From assembly GCF_001544215.1 (NCBI RefSeq), contig NZ_BCQB01000012.1, positions 1 through 64,000 of the forward strand: a stretch of 64,000 bases of DNA, written 5' to 3'. Made by a program: the position numbers and the translations under genes. Of this stretch, positions 16,104-25,169 are shown piece after piece. Source of the stretch: Enterococcus durans NBRC 100479 = LMG 10746 (GTDB lineage: Bacteria; Bacillota; Bacilli; Lactobacillales; Enterococcaceae). Position 1 is the stretch's first letter; each line of letters starts with the position of its first letter. The notes under the pieces are model-generated. The model saw nothing but the letters and a program-made list of their open reading frames with translations. It had not been told where the DNA came from and did no database searches.

Positions 16104-17851
16104 GTTGGAAAAAATTATCCGAACGGGCATTCTTTCTTATCCTTTTGATTGGGCTCTTTTTTGGTGGTTGGCAGATGATCTCACATTACTTTCAACAACA
16201 GATCATCGAACAGCAAGAAAGTTATCTGATAAAAAAAGCACAGCTGTTGACCCAACAACTGGATGTAGAAGATTTGACTTCTCAACAGAATAAAAATGTT
16301 TTAACAGAATTTGTCCATCAATCGAACGAACGGATCACGTTGCTGGATTCTAATGGAAAAGTCTTATTTGATACAACGGATCAATCGTTGGATCAATCGA
16401 GGGATGACCGTCCTGAGATCAAAGCAGTATTGAATGGTGGGACACTTGGCACCTCATTGAGAATGAGTACGACATTGAATGAAGAACTGCTCTATGTAGC
16501 ATTACCAATCAAAGTAAACGGGCAACTTGAAGCAATTATTCGAATCGCAGAACCAACGAGTGGCTTCTTACCTCGAACAGAAAACTTTCGTCGGTGGGTC
16601 TTCTTCTTTTTCTTGATTTTTTTCATTGTCTTAACTAGTATGATCTATTATTTGGCTTATCAGCGAAATCAACCACTCAAGACAGTTTTACCAGTCTTGA
16701 AAAAGATGGTCAACAATCCCGATAAGACGGAAATCATTATGCAAACGTCCGATCAGTGGGAAGAATTGTATCAAACGATCAACGAGTTAAGTGAACAAAT
16801 GAGTAAAATGTATCGTGCGTATACCACCACTGAAGAACAATTATATTCACTTTTGAACGAATTGATGATCGGTGTCTTCCTCATTGACTCAGAATCCCGA
16901 TTACGTTTGCTTAATCCAAAAATGCAAAACCATTTAGGTGTAAGTCACTTTCGCCCCAATAAACGCTACACAGAGATCATCCAAGAACCAAAATTGATCC
17001 AGCTGATCCATCAAGTTACCCCGACTGAACCGCTTGTACACAAAGAAATCACGATTTCTGAAGGACAACAAACGTTGGACATCAGCCTTCGCTATTTTAA
17101 TAGTTCAGAAGAAACCGGACAAATATTGGGGGTCGCGTATGATCTAACTAAAATCAGACGTTTGGAAAAACTTCAAAAAGACTTTGTTGGAAATGTCTCT
17201 CACGAATTAAAGACTCCAGTCACTTCTTTGATTGGTTTTACTGAGACTTTGCTGGACGGAGCAAAAGACGACCCGAAAACGTTGACGGACTTTCTTTTGA
17301 TCATGCAAAAAGATGCCATCCGATTAGATAAGTTGATTCGAGAAATCATCCAACTGTCAAAAGATGAAGAAACACCTTACGAGACACAGACGATTTATCT
17401 GGATCCTTATTTCCACCAGATCATTCAAAGCTATCAGCCAACGATCGAGAAAAAACAGTTGACCATCCAACTGTTTGGGGAAGATGTATCATTCACTACG
17501 CAGACAGATCTATTGTATCCGATCATTAAAAATCTAGTCGAAAATGCCATCCAGTATTCAAAAGAATCAAGCACGATCATCATTCGCTATCAAGTCACGA
17601 ACAAATTAACCTTTTCAGTCCAAGATTTTGGCATTGGTATTGATAAGGAAGATCAAGAACGGATTTTTGAACGTTTTTATCGAGTGGATAAAGCCAGAAG
17701 CCGACACTCAGGTGGAACTGGTCTAGGCCTAGCGATCGTAAAAGATTATGTCAATCTATTAGGTGGGGTAATCCTAGTAGACAGTCATCCAGGGACTGGC
17801 TCTACTTTTACGGTCACGATCCCCGCTTTACAATCAAAATTTCCAAGTTGA
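16100..17851 (+). CDS. phoR: Phosphate sensor histidine kinase PhoR (PnpS)
   Basis: Membrane sensor kinase of 583 residues that would phosphorylate PhoP. Layout: N-terminal helix (about 10-27), an extracellular sensor domain (28-165), a second helix (about 170-190), a HAMP-like/PAS linker with EEQLYSLLNELMIGVFLID, then HisKA with the phosphoacceptor His368 in VSHELKTPVTSLIGF, and HATPase boxes NLVENAIQYS, DFGIGI and GGTGLGLAIVKDYV. It overlaps phoP by 4 bases. Unlike streptococci and bacilli, no pst/phoU cluster directly follows; pstS alone lies 3 kb away on the other strand. Confidence 0.88.
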   Translation: MSWKKLSERAFFLILLIGLFFGGWQMISHYFQQQIIEQQESYLIKKAQLLTQQLDVEDLTSQQNKNVLTEFVHQSNERITLLDSNGKVLFDTTDQSLDQSRDDRPEIKAVLNGGTLGTSLRMSTTLNEELLYVALPIKVNGQLEAIIRIAEPTSGFLPRTENFRRWVFFFFLIFFIVLTSMIYYLAYQRNQPLKTVLPVLKKMVNNPDKTEIIMQTSDQWEELYQTINELSEQMSKMYRAYTTTEEQLYSLLNELMIGVFLIDSESRLRLLNPKMQNHLGVSHFRPNKRYTEIIQEPKLIQLIHQVTPTEPLVHKEITISEGQQTLDISLRYFNSSEETGQILGVAYDLTKIRRLEKLQKDFVGNVSHELKTPVTSLIGFTETLLDGAKDDPKTLTDFLLIMQKDAIRLDKLIREIIQLSKDEETPYETQTIYLDPYFHQIIQSYQPTIEKKQLTIQLFGEDVSFTTQTDLLYPIIKNLVENAIQYSKESSTIIIRYQVTNKLTFSVQDFGIGIDKEDQERIFERFYRVDKARSRHSGGTGLGLAIVKDYVNLLGGVILVDSHPGTGSTFTVTIPALQSKFPS

Positions 17852-17857
17852 ATCGAG

Positions 17858-18016
17858 AGCGGAACAGAAGTATCTCTCTCCGAGAAATAAGAAGAAATTC
17901 ACGAAAATTGCTTTTCAAATTTTTGTGAATTTCGGCTTATTTCCGAAGGAGTTGCTTTTTGCTCCCGACGTTTATTCGAGAGTCTATAGCAAAACTGATT
18001 TTTAGATTTGTCCCAC
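17858..18016. repeat. Dispersed intergenic repeat, full copy of about 160 bp
   Basis: The left part (GGAACAGAAG, then CTCCGAGAAATAAG to CTTATTTCCGAAGGAG) folds as one long hairpin. About 80 bases of it are identical to the copy at 51.4 kb. The right part (ACGTTTATTCGAGAGTCTAT, then AGCAAAACTGATTTTTAGAT) ends TTTGTCCCAC and is shared with the 3.6-, 11.6- and 57.5-kb copies. It fills the gap between convergent phoR and the P-type ATPase gene and may act as a terminator for both. Confidence 0.9.
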
Positions 18017-18046
18017 ATTCTCTTCTTCCCTTTATCTCACTCGCAT

Positions 18047-20518
18047 TTATTCTTTCGGTTCGTCAAATTTGAACCGAAATAAGTCCTTCAACCACTCTAT
18101 AAGCGTTCGTTTTCTTTGGTCATTTTTCAACCGACTGTATTTTTCGATCAGTTGCGACAGTTGTCTAAAAATAGATTCTGCTGCAAAAAACAAAATGATC
18201 AGTAACAAAATAGAGACTGCGGAGATTGCCGATATAGAAAATAGTTTATGGAGAAAAATAACTGAAAAGACGATTCCTCCTGCACAAAATAAAATAATTC
18301 TCCCTCTAAACCGATTCAGTGGCTGACAGATTTTATATAGAACTAAAAAACCAACGGCCGTCAGCAACATCGTAGACGCTGTGGAAACGTCTGTTTTATT
18401 GAGCTGCAAGCTCACACCGCTCACGACTAAGGCACCCACGACCATCATATCAGTCAAACCACCAGGGATTGCTTTTTCCATCACATTGAACATGAATTTT
18501 CCTTCAATCCGGTTCTTGTTTTCTTCAAGTGCAAGTAAAAAGGATGGCACACCAATCGTGAATAAACTAATCAATGTAATTTGAGAAGGTTCAAGTGGAT
18601 ACGTCAGTGCAAATAAAATAGAAAATACGGAAAGCAAAAAAGAAAAAATATTTTTGACTAAAAATAAACTAGCAGAACGCTCAATGTTATTTACCACACG
18701 ACGTCCTTCTGCTACGATCTCAGGCATTTTTGAGAAATCAGAATCGAGTAACGCAACTTGTGCTGCTTGGATCGTTGCCTCGTTTCCTGAAGTCATGGCA
18801 ATACTACAATCTGCTTCTTTCATCGCCAAAATGTCATTTACGCCATCACCTGTCATTGCTACAGTATTTTTTTCCTTTAACAGTTGCACAAATCTCATTT
18901 TTTGTTCTGGTTTCACACGCCCAAAAACGGTATATTCCTCAACTGCTTTACCATATTCTTCTTCTGCTAACTGAGAAACATCGATATATTTTTCAGCATT
19001 TGCGATTCCTGCTTGTTTGGCTACGCTAGAAACAGTTTGCGGATTATCCCCTGAGATCACTTTGATCGCTACACCTTGTTCTTTAAAATAAGCGAATGTT
19101 GCTGGTGCTTCTTTTCGTATAGGATTAGTGATCAGAATATAGCCTAATGGTGTTACCTCTGCTTCTAAGACCATTTCTGTGAGTTCTTGTGGATAGGCTC
19201 CAAAAACCAACACGCGATAGCCCTGTTCAGTATAGTGACTGAATTCCTCTTGATATTTTGAAAACTGATCCTGTAAAACCATTTCTGGAGCCCCTAATAC
19301 ATAGGTTCCCTCAGAAAAAGATACACTACTGAATTTCTGTACGGAAGAGAATGGCTGAACTGTTCGTACCTCTTGATCTGTGTAGTCCGTAAAATAATCT
19401 TGGATGGCTTCCATCGTCACATTATCGCTGGCCATCGCTTTTGCGTAATCAGAAATCAGCCCTTTGATTCTCTCGCTGTTTTTTTGCGCAGTTTCATTTT
19501 TTGCAACAAGCAATTTTTGAACAGTCATCCGATTTTCTGTGATCGTACCTGTTTTATCGACACATAGGACGTTTACTCTAGCTAATGTTTCAATACTTTT
19601 CATATTATGCAAAAGGACTCGTTCCTTCGCTAATCGGCTGGCACTCATTGCTAAAGCGATCGTTGTCAACAAATACAAGCCTTCGGGGATCATACCGATC
19701 AACGCTGCTTCCATTGCTACGATACTTTCTTTGATCGTATCCTCGTTTACAAAATAGCTTTGTCCAAAGAGGGTAAGACCTAAGGGAATGATGATGATCC
19801 CGATCCATTTGATGAGTTTATTCAAGGAAGCGATCATTTCAGATTGTTCCCCTTCACCCATTTTCTTTGCTTTTACTGTCAGTTGCGAGATGTAAGAATC
19901 ATATCCAACTCTTTCCAATTGAACATAGGCCTTGCCGGAAATAATAAAACTTCCTGACATCAAAGAATCGCCAATCTCTTTAGTGATCTCATCTGCTTCA
20001 CCTGTTAATAAACCTTCATTGACTTGCAGTTTTCCTTCTAACACGGTGGCATCTGCTGGTATTTGTTGCCCCGTTTCAAGAAGTACTACATCATCTAATA
20101 CTAACGATTCAATATCGACCTTCTTTTCTTTTCCCTCTCTAATGACCGTTACTTTGGCAGCAGACAATACGGTCAAATTGTCCAAGATTTTTTTTGAACG
20201 GATTTCTTGGTAGATGGCGATTCCCGTATTCGCTAAGATCACCGGTAAAAAAGTGAGATTTTTATAAGATCCGACTAAACATAATAAAATGGCTAAAACC
20301 ATAAAAATCAAATTGAAATATGTGAATGTATTTTGAAAAACAATTTCCTTGTTACTTTTAAATGAGGTATCTATCGTCTGGTTTGTCGCATGATCTTGTA
20401 TTCTCTCTGCGACTATTTTTTCTGAAAGCCCCTCATGATAATCGGGGGCGTAACGGGTAACAGGATTTTTCTCTTTTTGATCGAATTCATTCTTGCTTCT
20501 TTTTCTGAATTTTTCCAT
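18047..20518 (-). CDS. Cation-transporting P-type ATPase, CtpE-like
   Basis: Integral-membrane ion pump of 823 residues. P-type hallmarks: actuator TGEADEI (about 173-179), the fourth membrane helix PEGLYLLTTIALAMS, phosphorylation site CVDKTGTITENRMTV, and hinge TGDGVNDILAMKEAD. There are ten predicted membrane segments and no N-terminal metal-binding domain or CPx motif, so it is not a soft-metal pump. The helix-4 PEGL and overall sequence resemble mycobacterial CtpE, a Ca2+ importer; Ca2+ is therefore the best guess, with Mg2+ or other cations possible. It is a single gene convergent with phoR and upstream of the oppositely placed phosphate genes, with no obvious functional link. Confidence 0.85.
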   Translation of the reverse strand: MEKFRKRSKNEFDQKEKNPVTRYAPDYHEGLSEKIVAERIQDHATNQTIDTSFKSNKEIVFQNTFTYFNLIFMVLAILLCLVGSYKNLTFLPVILANTGIAIYQEIRSKKILDNLTVLSAAKVTVIREGKEKKVDIESLVLDDVVLLETGQQIPADATVLEGKLQVNEGLLTGEADEITKEIGDSLMSGSFIISGKAYVQLERVGYDSYISQLTVKAKKMGEGEQSEMIASLNKLIKWIGIIIIPLGLTLFGQSYFVNEDTIKESIVAMEAALIGMIPEGLYLLTTIALAMSASRLAKERVLLHNMKSIETLARVNVLCVDKTGTITENRMTVQKLLVAKNETAQKNSERIKGLISDYAKAMASDNVTMEAIQDYFTDYTDQEVRTVQPFSSVQKFSSVSFSEGTYVLGAPEMVLQDQFSKYQEEFSHYTEQGYRVLVFGAYPQELTEMVLEAEVTPLGYILITNPIRKEAPATFAYFKEQGVAIKVISGDNPQTVSSVAKQAGIANAEKYIDVSQLAEEEYGKAVEEYTVFGRVKPEQKMRFVQLLKEKNTVAMTGDGVNDILAMKEADCSIAMTSGNEATIQAAQVALLDSDFSKMPEIVAEGRRVVNNIERSASLFLVKNIFSFLLSVFSILFALTYPLEPSQITLISLFTIGVPSFLLALEENKNRIEGKFMFNVMEKAIPGGLTDMMVVGALVVSGVSLQLNKTDVSTASTMLLTAVGFLVLYKICQPLNRFRGRIILFCAGGIVFSVIFLHKLFSISAISAVSILLLIILFFAAESIFRQLSQLIEKYSRLKNDQRKRTLIEWLKDLFRFKFDEPKE

Positions 20519-20679
20519 GATTTTTTACCTCGATTGTTATTCTTATGAATACAATAATACAATCATCGAAAAAAAGCCTATGAAACGGCTGATAAATGTC
20601 TTTCATTCCTGTTATATGCCAGTTAATCAAGCAAAAAAAGCATACCTATCAAGGCACACTGTCACTTATATTCTACGAA

Positions 20680-20736
20680 GTAAAAAAGCTGGAACAGAAG
20701 CCACTCTTTATGAGTGAGATACTTCTGTTCCAGCCT
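20680..20736 (-). terminator. pstS terminator built from a repeat-like hairpin
   Basis: GCTGGAACAGAAG (20688-20700) and CTTCTGTTCCAGC (20722-20734) pair over 13 exact bases, with an inner CACTC/GAGTG stem, and are followed on the minus strand by six T. The arm GGAACAGAAGTATCTC is identical to the left end of the dispersed repeat at 17.86 kb. Confidence 0.9.
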
Positions 20737-20745
20737 TGGGGTAAC

Positions 20746-21636
20746 TTATTTTAAATTTCCTTTCGCATCACGTTCGACTTTCATTGAAGTGATCGGCAGA
20801 TAACCTAGTTCTTTGACTGCGCCTTGTTGAACATCCTCTTTCATCATGTAGTCTAAAAACTTCTTCACTTCTGGGGAAGGTTTACCATTTGTATACATAT
20901 GTTCATACGACCATATCTTCCAACTGTTGTCTGCAACGTTTTCTTCCTTAGGTTCTACACCATCAATGCTTAACGCTTGTGTCGTGTCATCCAAGTAAGA
21001 AAATGCTAAATAGCTGATCGAGCCTGGCGTTTGGGCCAAGATCTGGCGAACTGTGCCAGAAGAATCTTGCTCCTGTGATTGGATAGGAGTAGCGCCATCT
21101 AAACCCCATTTTTCAAATGTTGCTCTGGTACCACTACCATTTGCTCGGTTGATTACACTGATTTTTTCATCTTTTCCGCCTAGATCTTTCCAATTTGTGA
21201 TTTTACCTGTAAAGATGTCGATCAATTCTTGTTTGGTGATATTTTTTACACCAGTATCTTTGTTGACGATCGGTGCCATTCCAACAACAGCAACTTTGTG
21301 GTCCACTAGCTTGCTGGCATCGACACCGTCTTTTTCTTCAGCGAAAACATCGGAGTTACCGATCGTGACCGCTCCGGCTTCAACTTGGCTCAAGCCTGTT
21401 CCGCTCCCACCACCTTGGACAGAAATCTGATAATTGGGATTTTCTTGCACGAAACTTTCTTGTGCCGCATCAACTAAAGGTTGTAAAGCGGTTGAGCCCA
21501 CCGCAACGATTTTTACTTGTTCATTTGAATTGCCCGAACTATTCTGTGCTGCGGAACCATCTGTATTTCCAGAACCTGAACCACACCCAGCTAAAAGAAA
21601 ACCTAGGACACCTAAAGAGAATAATACTTTTTTCAT
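20746..21636 (-). CDS. pstS: Phosphate ABC transporter substrate-binding lipoprotein
   Basis: Lipid-anchored phosphate receptor of 296 residues. Signal peptide and lipobox LLAGC (Cys near residue 18), a Gly/Ser/Asn linker, then the PstS fold: VGSTALQPLVDAAQESFVQE, QGGGSGTGLSQVEAG, NRANGSGTRATFEKW (phosphate-binding SGT) and GSISYLAFSYLDD. The permease and ATPase genes are not adjacent, so this is either a stand-alone receptor or a second PstS. It is preceded by a candidate Pho box and followed by a strong terminator, consistent with control by the PhoP/PhoR pair 3 kb away. Confidence 0.95.
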   Translation of the reverse strand: MKKVLFSLGVLGFLLAGCGSGSGNTDGSAAQNSSGNSNEQVKIVAVGSTALQPLVDAAQESFVQENPNYQISVQGGGSGTGLSQVEAGAVTIGNSDVFAEEKDGVDASKLVDHKVAVVGMAPIVNKDTGVKNITKQELIDIFTGKITNWKDLGGKDEKISVINRANGSGTRATFEKWGLDGATPIQSQEQDSSGTVRQILAQTPGSISYLAFSYLDDTTQALSIDGVEPKEENVADNSWKIWSYEHMYTNGKPSPEVKKFLDYMMKEDVQQGAVKELGYLPITSMKVERDAKGNLK

Positions 21637-21665
21637 TGATATACCCCTTTCTTATTTACAAGTAA

Positions 21666-21729
21666 AGTATACCAATGTACTGTAAATCCTACGTGTGGAT
21701 GGTGTAAATATCCAGTTAATTTATGTAAA
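21666..21729 (-). promoter_or_regulatory. Candidate Pho box and promoter of pstS
   Basis: Read on the minus strand, TTTACA occurs three times (21724-21729, 21703-21708, 21681-21686), spaced 21 and 22 bases, with weaker TTAACT and CACACG half-way. This gives the roughly 11-base period of Firmicutes PhoP boxes. A -10 element TATACT (21666-21671) follows. The placement directly before pstS makes PhoP activation plausible. Confidence 0.65.
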
Positions 21730-21747
21730 TTTCCGGTAAAACGAAAA

Positions 21748-21782
21748 AAACAAACAGAGTCCTCATCGACCATGTTTGTTCC
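21748..21782 (-). terminator. Terminator of the 21.8-kb membrane-protein gene
   Basis: The minus-strand arms AACAAACA and TGTTTGTT enclose a 16-base loop and run into TTTTTT, 33 bases after the stop of the gene at 21815-22285. Confidence 0.75.
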
Positions 21783-21814
21783 TGTGCTTATTTATAAGGG
21801 CGTACTAATCAGTA

Positions 21815-22285
21815 TCATCCGCGCTCTGAAATCATCTTTGTTGTTCGAACTTCCGTGTAAAAATAAAAAAATGCTGCTAAAAAGAATGAGAGAATTGCTA
21901 GATAGAAACTTGGCTTTATTGTTAAAAAATACATTGCTGAATAAGCAGAATCTTTTAACCCGCTTTCACTTAGCCCATTAGGACCAACGATGATCCGCGG
22001 CAACATCGAGAAAAACGAGGCAAAAACCAACATGCAAGAAAAATGGAGCATATGCCAGTTATAAGCTTTAATGAATTTATTTGAAAGCAGCAAACTCACA
22101 CTGATCAAAAAATAAAACATCGTTAAAAGTGGAAAATTCTTTGATACGACAAATCCGCTACCTTGGATCAATCCTAAAATCTCTGCCCCTTGTACTACCG
22201 CATTTACCCATGTAAAAGGTGCCAAGAAAATTGGGAAAAACCAAAAAAACAAATACAAACGTTCAACTTTTATTATCTTTCTCAT
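21815..22285 (-). CDS. Small integral membrane protein, unknown
   Basis: A 156-residue protein with about four membrane segments (roughly 10-28, 42-62, 72-92 and 122-145) and a basic N-terminus MRKIIKVERL. No catalytic motif is visible and I do not recognise a family. The start is at the ATG at 22285, 6 bases after GGGAGG; six further residues would be added from an upstream in-frame codon without a site. It is a single gene with its own terminator. Confidence 0.65.
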   Translation of the reverse strand: MRKIIKVERLYLFFWFFPIFLAPFTWVNAVVQGAEILGLIQGSGFVVSKNFPLLTMFYFLISVSLLLSNKFIKAYNWHMLHFSCMLVFASFFSMLPRIIVGPNGLSESGLKDSAYSAMYFLTIKPSFYLAILSFFLAAFFYFYTEVRTTKMISERG

Positions 22286-22496
22286 TCGTTTCCTCCCATA
22301 CACGATTTTCTTTCACCATACTATAAGCGTTTTCTCTAAAAAAATTAGGGGGAAAATCTTTTTTTTTAGAGATAACGCAATGAGAGTTTGTTCATTTAAC
22401 CATCAAAATATGAAAAAGGAATTGCTTAATTTTATTTTGATCTTAAAATAAAGTTGTGGGGGAGAATCGAATACACAGGTTTGGAGGACAAACATC

Positions 22497-22868
22497 ATGG
22501 TAAAATATCTAAAAAAATGTATTTTACTCCTGTTTTTAGTTCCGTATATTTATTTTGCATTGTTGCTAGATTACCGCTATCATTCTATATTTGGATTGAT
22601 TTTTCTAATTTTTCTGGCATTTTATACTGGTTTTCTCATGCAGAAAAAAGACCAACTCTTTCTTTTGATTCCAGGGAACATCGCTACGACTGTGACTTCC
22701 TATTTAGCATGTCTCCATTATACAGATTGGCACTTTTTTTATCAGCCATTTAGCCCGACCAAACTTATCCTGCTACTAGCTGTCATTTATTTGATTCCAC
22801 AAGTGATGGGTATTTTTTGGGCACGGATATTTACTCAAAAAAAGCAGAATATAAACATATTTAAATAG
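22497..22868 (+). CDS. Small integral membrane protein, unknown
   Basis: A 123-residue, very hydrophobic protein with three to four predicted membrane helices (about 7-25, 29-47, 55-70 and 88-108) and a lysine-rich C-terminal tail. The start follows GGAGGACAAACATC. It is divergent from the membrane-protein gene at 21.8 kb and closed by its own terminator. Family not recognised. Confidence 0.6.
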   Translation: MVKYLKKCILLLFLVPYIYFALLLDYRYHSIFGLIFLIFLAFYTGFLMQKKDQLFLLIPGNIATTVTSYLACLHYTDWHFFYQPFSPTKLILLLAVIYLIPQVMGIFWARIFTQKKQNINIFK

Positions 22869-22880
22869 AATATAAAACAA

Positions 22881-22919
22881 GGAGGAGACTTTCGTCATCG
22901 ATCGTCTGCTCCCTTTTTT
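22881..22919 (+). terminator. Terminator of the 22.5-kb gene
   Basis: GGAG.AGAC and GTCT.CTCC arms pair with one bulge on each side and are followed by CTTTTTTAG, 12 bases past the stop. Confidence 0.8.
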
Positions 22920-22992
22920 AGTGTGATTTATTTGTATACTGCGGCTTCTTCTGACACTTTTAAAGTATATCCTATGACAGACTGAATCCTAC

Positions 22993-23571
22993 CTATATCT
23001 CATGCAGATACACTTTCTTGATCACGATCTTGTCGAATAATTGTGACTGACTATCTTGTTCACCAATGATTTCAGCAATCACTGTGCGGTTATTTGATTT
23101 CTTCCGTAACTGGTAATTTATTTTCCCAGTCGCATTCAATTCATTTAACATGTCTACTACGCCACCAAAACCTGTTTTCTTTGTAATGAATCCTAATGCC
23201 ACCATTCGTTCATCTAAATTTTTAGCGGAGACCGTTACTCCAGTGATCAAAGAATGTTTTAACTTTTGAACTAACTCCTCTAACCCTTCTGTTGTTGAAA
23301 CAACTGACGTGGACTGATCGGTAAAGTTATCCAGTACTTGTTTGCTTTCTTCATTGATCCGTACTTCCTCTTTCACCGATTCTCGCAAGTCTGCTAGTTC
23401 CTGTAACAAGGTTTCGTACTGTTCTTGAGTCAGCATGACACCTGCAACTTTTTCTCGGTTGAATATATATACCCCAGTTTCGGCTTTTCTCGCCTGGTCA
23501 AACACATCCATCGGTGATCTTTTTACCTCTGTGATCGAAGATGTGGGTACCTCTAATTTCTTTAAATCCAA
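22993..23571 (-). CDS. Phd/YefM-like N-terminal domain protein
   Basis: A 192-residue protein. The N-terminal about 65 residues resemble Phd/YefM antitoxins (VPTSSITEVKRSPMDVFDQA, VYIFNREKVAGVMLTQEQYE). The remainder is a charged helix (about 65-110) and an alpha/beta domain with RMVALGFITKKTGFGGVVD. No toxin gene adjoins it, and the protein is much longer than classical antitoxins, so a DNA-binding regulator is as likely. I start at the TTG at 23571, 7 bases after AGGAGG; an upstream in-frame frame extends 23 codons without a site. It follows the Mga-like regulator by 65 bases on the same strand. Confidence 0.65.
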   Translation of the reverse strand: MDLKKLEVPTSSITEVKRSPMDVFDQARKAETGVYIFNREKVAGVMLTQEQYETLLQELADLRESVKEEVRINEESKQVLDNFTDQSTSVVSTTEGLEELVQKLKHSLITGVTVSAKNLDERMVALGFITKKTGFGGVVDMLNELNATGKINYQLRKKSNNRTVIAEIIGEQDSQSQLFDKIVIKKVYLHEI

Positions 23572-23636
23572 TGGACATCCTCCTTTACTACTCTGTTTCA
23601 TTATAGCATATCCAAAACATCCGAAGAAAATATCCT

Positions 23637-24929
23637 TCAATTTTTTGTATCGATCCAGTAATCGATATCTGAAAGTAGTCGGTCGATGCCAAAGGAAGAT
23701 TGGTAGAAATAGGTTTTTTGATCCTTATTATTGACCAGCGGGAAAAAATGATCCGTAATGATCAATTGTGCATAATTAGGCGGTGTTGCTCTCGTACATA
23801 CGTGGATCGCTGTTCGTTTTCGGTGTCTAAGTGTTTTGTCTAAAACAGCTGCCAGTCTTCTCGCTTCCTCATGGTCGTAACGAAAAAAAAAGACGATCTT
23901 CACTTCTGGCGGATAAAGTTCCAAATAGCCACGCTCTTGTAATACTTTTAGTAAACACAAGTCCCACTCACTTGCTGGATAATCGAGTGCTTGTTGTAAA
24001 GCTGTTCGAAATTGACTTAGTTTCTCTTGGCAATTCGGTATCTTTTTCAGAAATTCATGATATGTTTGCAATTCTTCCTTGACTGTATGTTCATGGATAC
24101 CGATCGTATAGCGCAACCATTCTTGATAAATCACCCGTGTGATGCTTTTTTTATTCGTACTTTCATATTCACTGGTTAGCCAAAATAAAGAATCTAGCTT
24201 TTCAGTGACGATCATCAATTTACGGTAATCCTGTGTTTCTTCGATTTTTTCCCAACGTTTCTCGATGATGATATTACAGCTCAAGCGCAAAATACATCGA
24301 TATATTTTTTCTTTGTCTGATAAGTGTTGTTCTCTCAAAAATAGCAGTTCAGGAAACATCTCAAAGAATACCGTCTGATTTTCATTTAACAGTTCCACCT
24401 CTGAGACTTCTTTTCTTTGCTCCAATAGTTGAATAAAAACTTCTGAAAAAGACCGTTCTGTATCTTCAACATAAAAATGTGGAAAATCTCTTAAGAAACA
24501 AAAGATCAGATAACGGATCTTTCGTTCAGCACCATAGATTTGTCCCTTTTTATATGAAAAGGAAAGATGATATTCTCCTAACCACTTCCGTAAACGTTCC
24601 TGTGAAGAACGATCATAGACCTGCTGATATTTTTTTTGGAGGATCAAATCTTTTAATAAACAAAAGGAAGAAGACTGGATCAAAAAATCAAATAATAAAT
24701 AAGGTTCGCTGTATCCTTTGTTATAGACCAAGCAAACACTTTTTTTCTGCTGGATCAATTGGATTGGGATATCCTTTTCCTCTAATCTTTTTAAATAGCG
24801 ATCGATCGTTTTCACGTCTACCATTAACTTTTCGGCTAGATCGGCTTTTTTCCAAGTTAGATCCTTCATCTGATGGATCAATAAAAATAAATTTTGTACA
24901 TTTTTTGTTAATAGTTTTTGCCATTTCAT
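23637..24929 (-). CDS. Mga-like transcriptional regulator
   Basis: A 430-residue regulator. The N-terminus has helix-turn-helix blocks of the Mga/BglG type (MKDLTWKKADLAEKLMVDVK then TIDRYLKRLEE, residues about 21-50), followed by a long helical region and a C-terminal EIIB-like part (VKIVFFFRYDHEEARRLAAV). Such proteins control surface structures or sugar use in Gram-positive cocci, often through phosphorylation at PRD/EII-like domains; those histidines are not obvious here. It lies upstream of the Phd-like gene and divergent from the MoxR operon. The regulated targets cannot be read from the sequence. Confidence 0.7.
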   Translation of the reverse strand: MKWQKLLTKNVQNLFLLIHQMKDLTWKKADLAEKLMVDVKTIDRYLKRLEEKDIPIQLIQQKKSVCLVYNKGYSEPYLLFDFLIQSSSFCLLKDLILQKKYQQVYDRSSQERLRKWLGEYHLSFSYKKGQIYGAERKIRYLIFCFLRDFPHFYVEDTERSFSEVFIQLLEQRKEVSEVELLNENQTVFFEMFPELLFLREQHLSDKEKIYRCILRLSCNIIIEKRWEKIEETQDYRKLMIVTEKLDSLFWLTSEYESTNKKSITRVIYQEWLRYTIGIHEHTVKEELQTYHEFLKKIPNCQEKLSQFRTALQQALDYPASEWDLCLLKVLQERGYLELYPPEVKIVFFFRYDHEEARRLAAVLDKTLRHRKRTAIHVCTRATPPNYAQLIITDHFFPLVNNKDQKTYFYQSSFGIDRLLSDIDYWIDTKN

Positions 24930-25169
24930 TGAAGCTACCTCACTTAATCCATTTACTCTGATTCATAAAAAAGAAAAATTGCAAATAGCTAGTTTCTATA
25001 TATAATGTACGAAAAAAAACAAAAAATTATTTTTATAAACCATTAATTTATTTTTAATTTTATTATACTTCATTCGTTCGCGTTGTAAGAGACATTGCTT
25101 GTCGGAACGATACCCTTCCATTAAAATATAGAAGTAGAGTAGCAAATTTCATGAGAAGGAGATGAGAGA

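Noticed and set aside
22993-23571. Toxin-antitoxin pair
   Set aside because: Only an antitoxin-like N-terminal domain is present; neither neighbour resembles a toxin.
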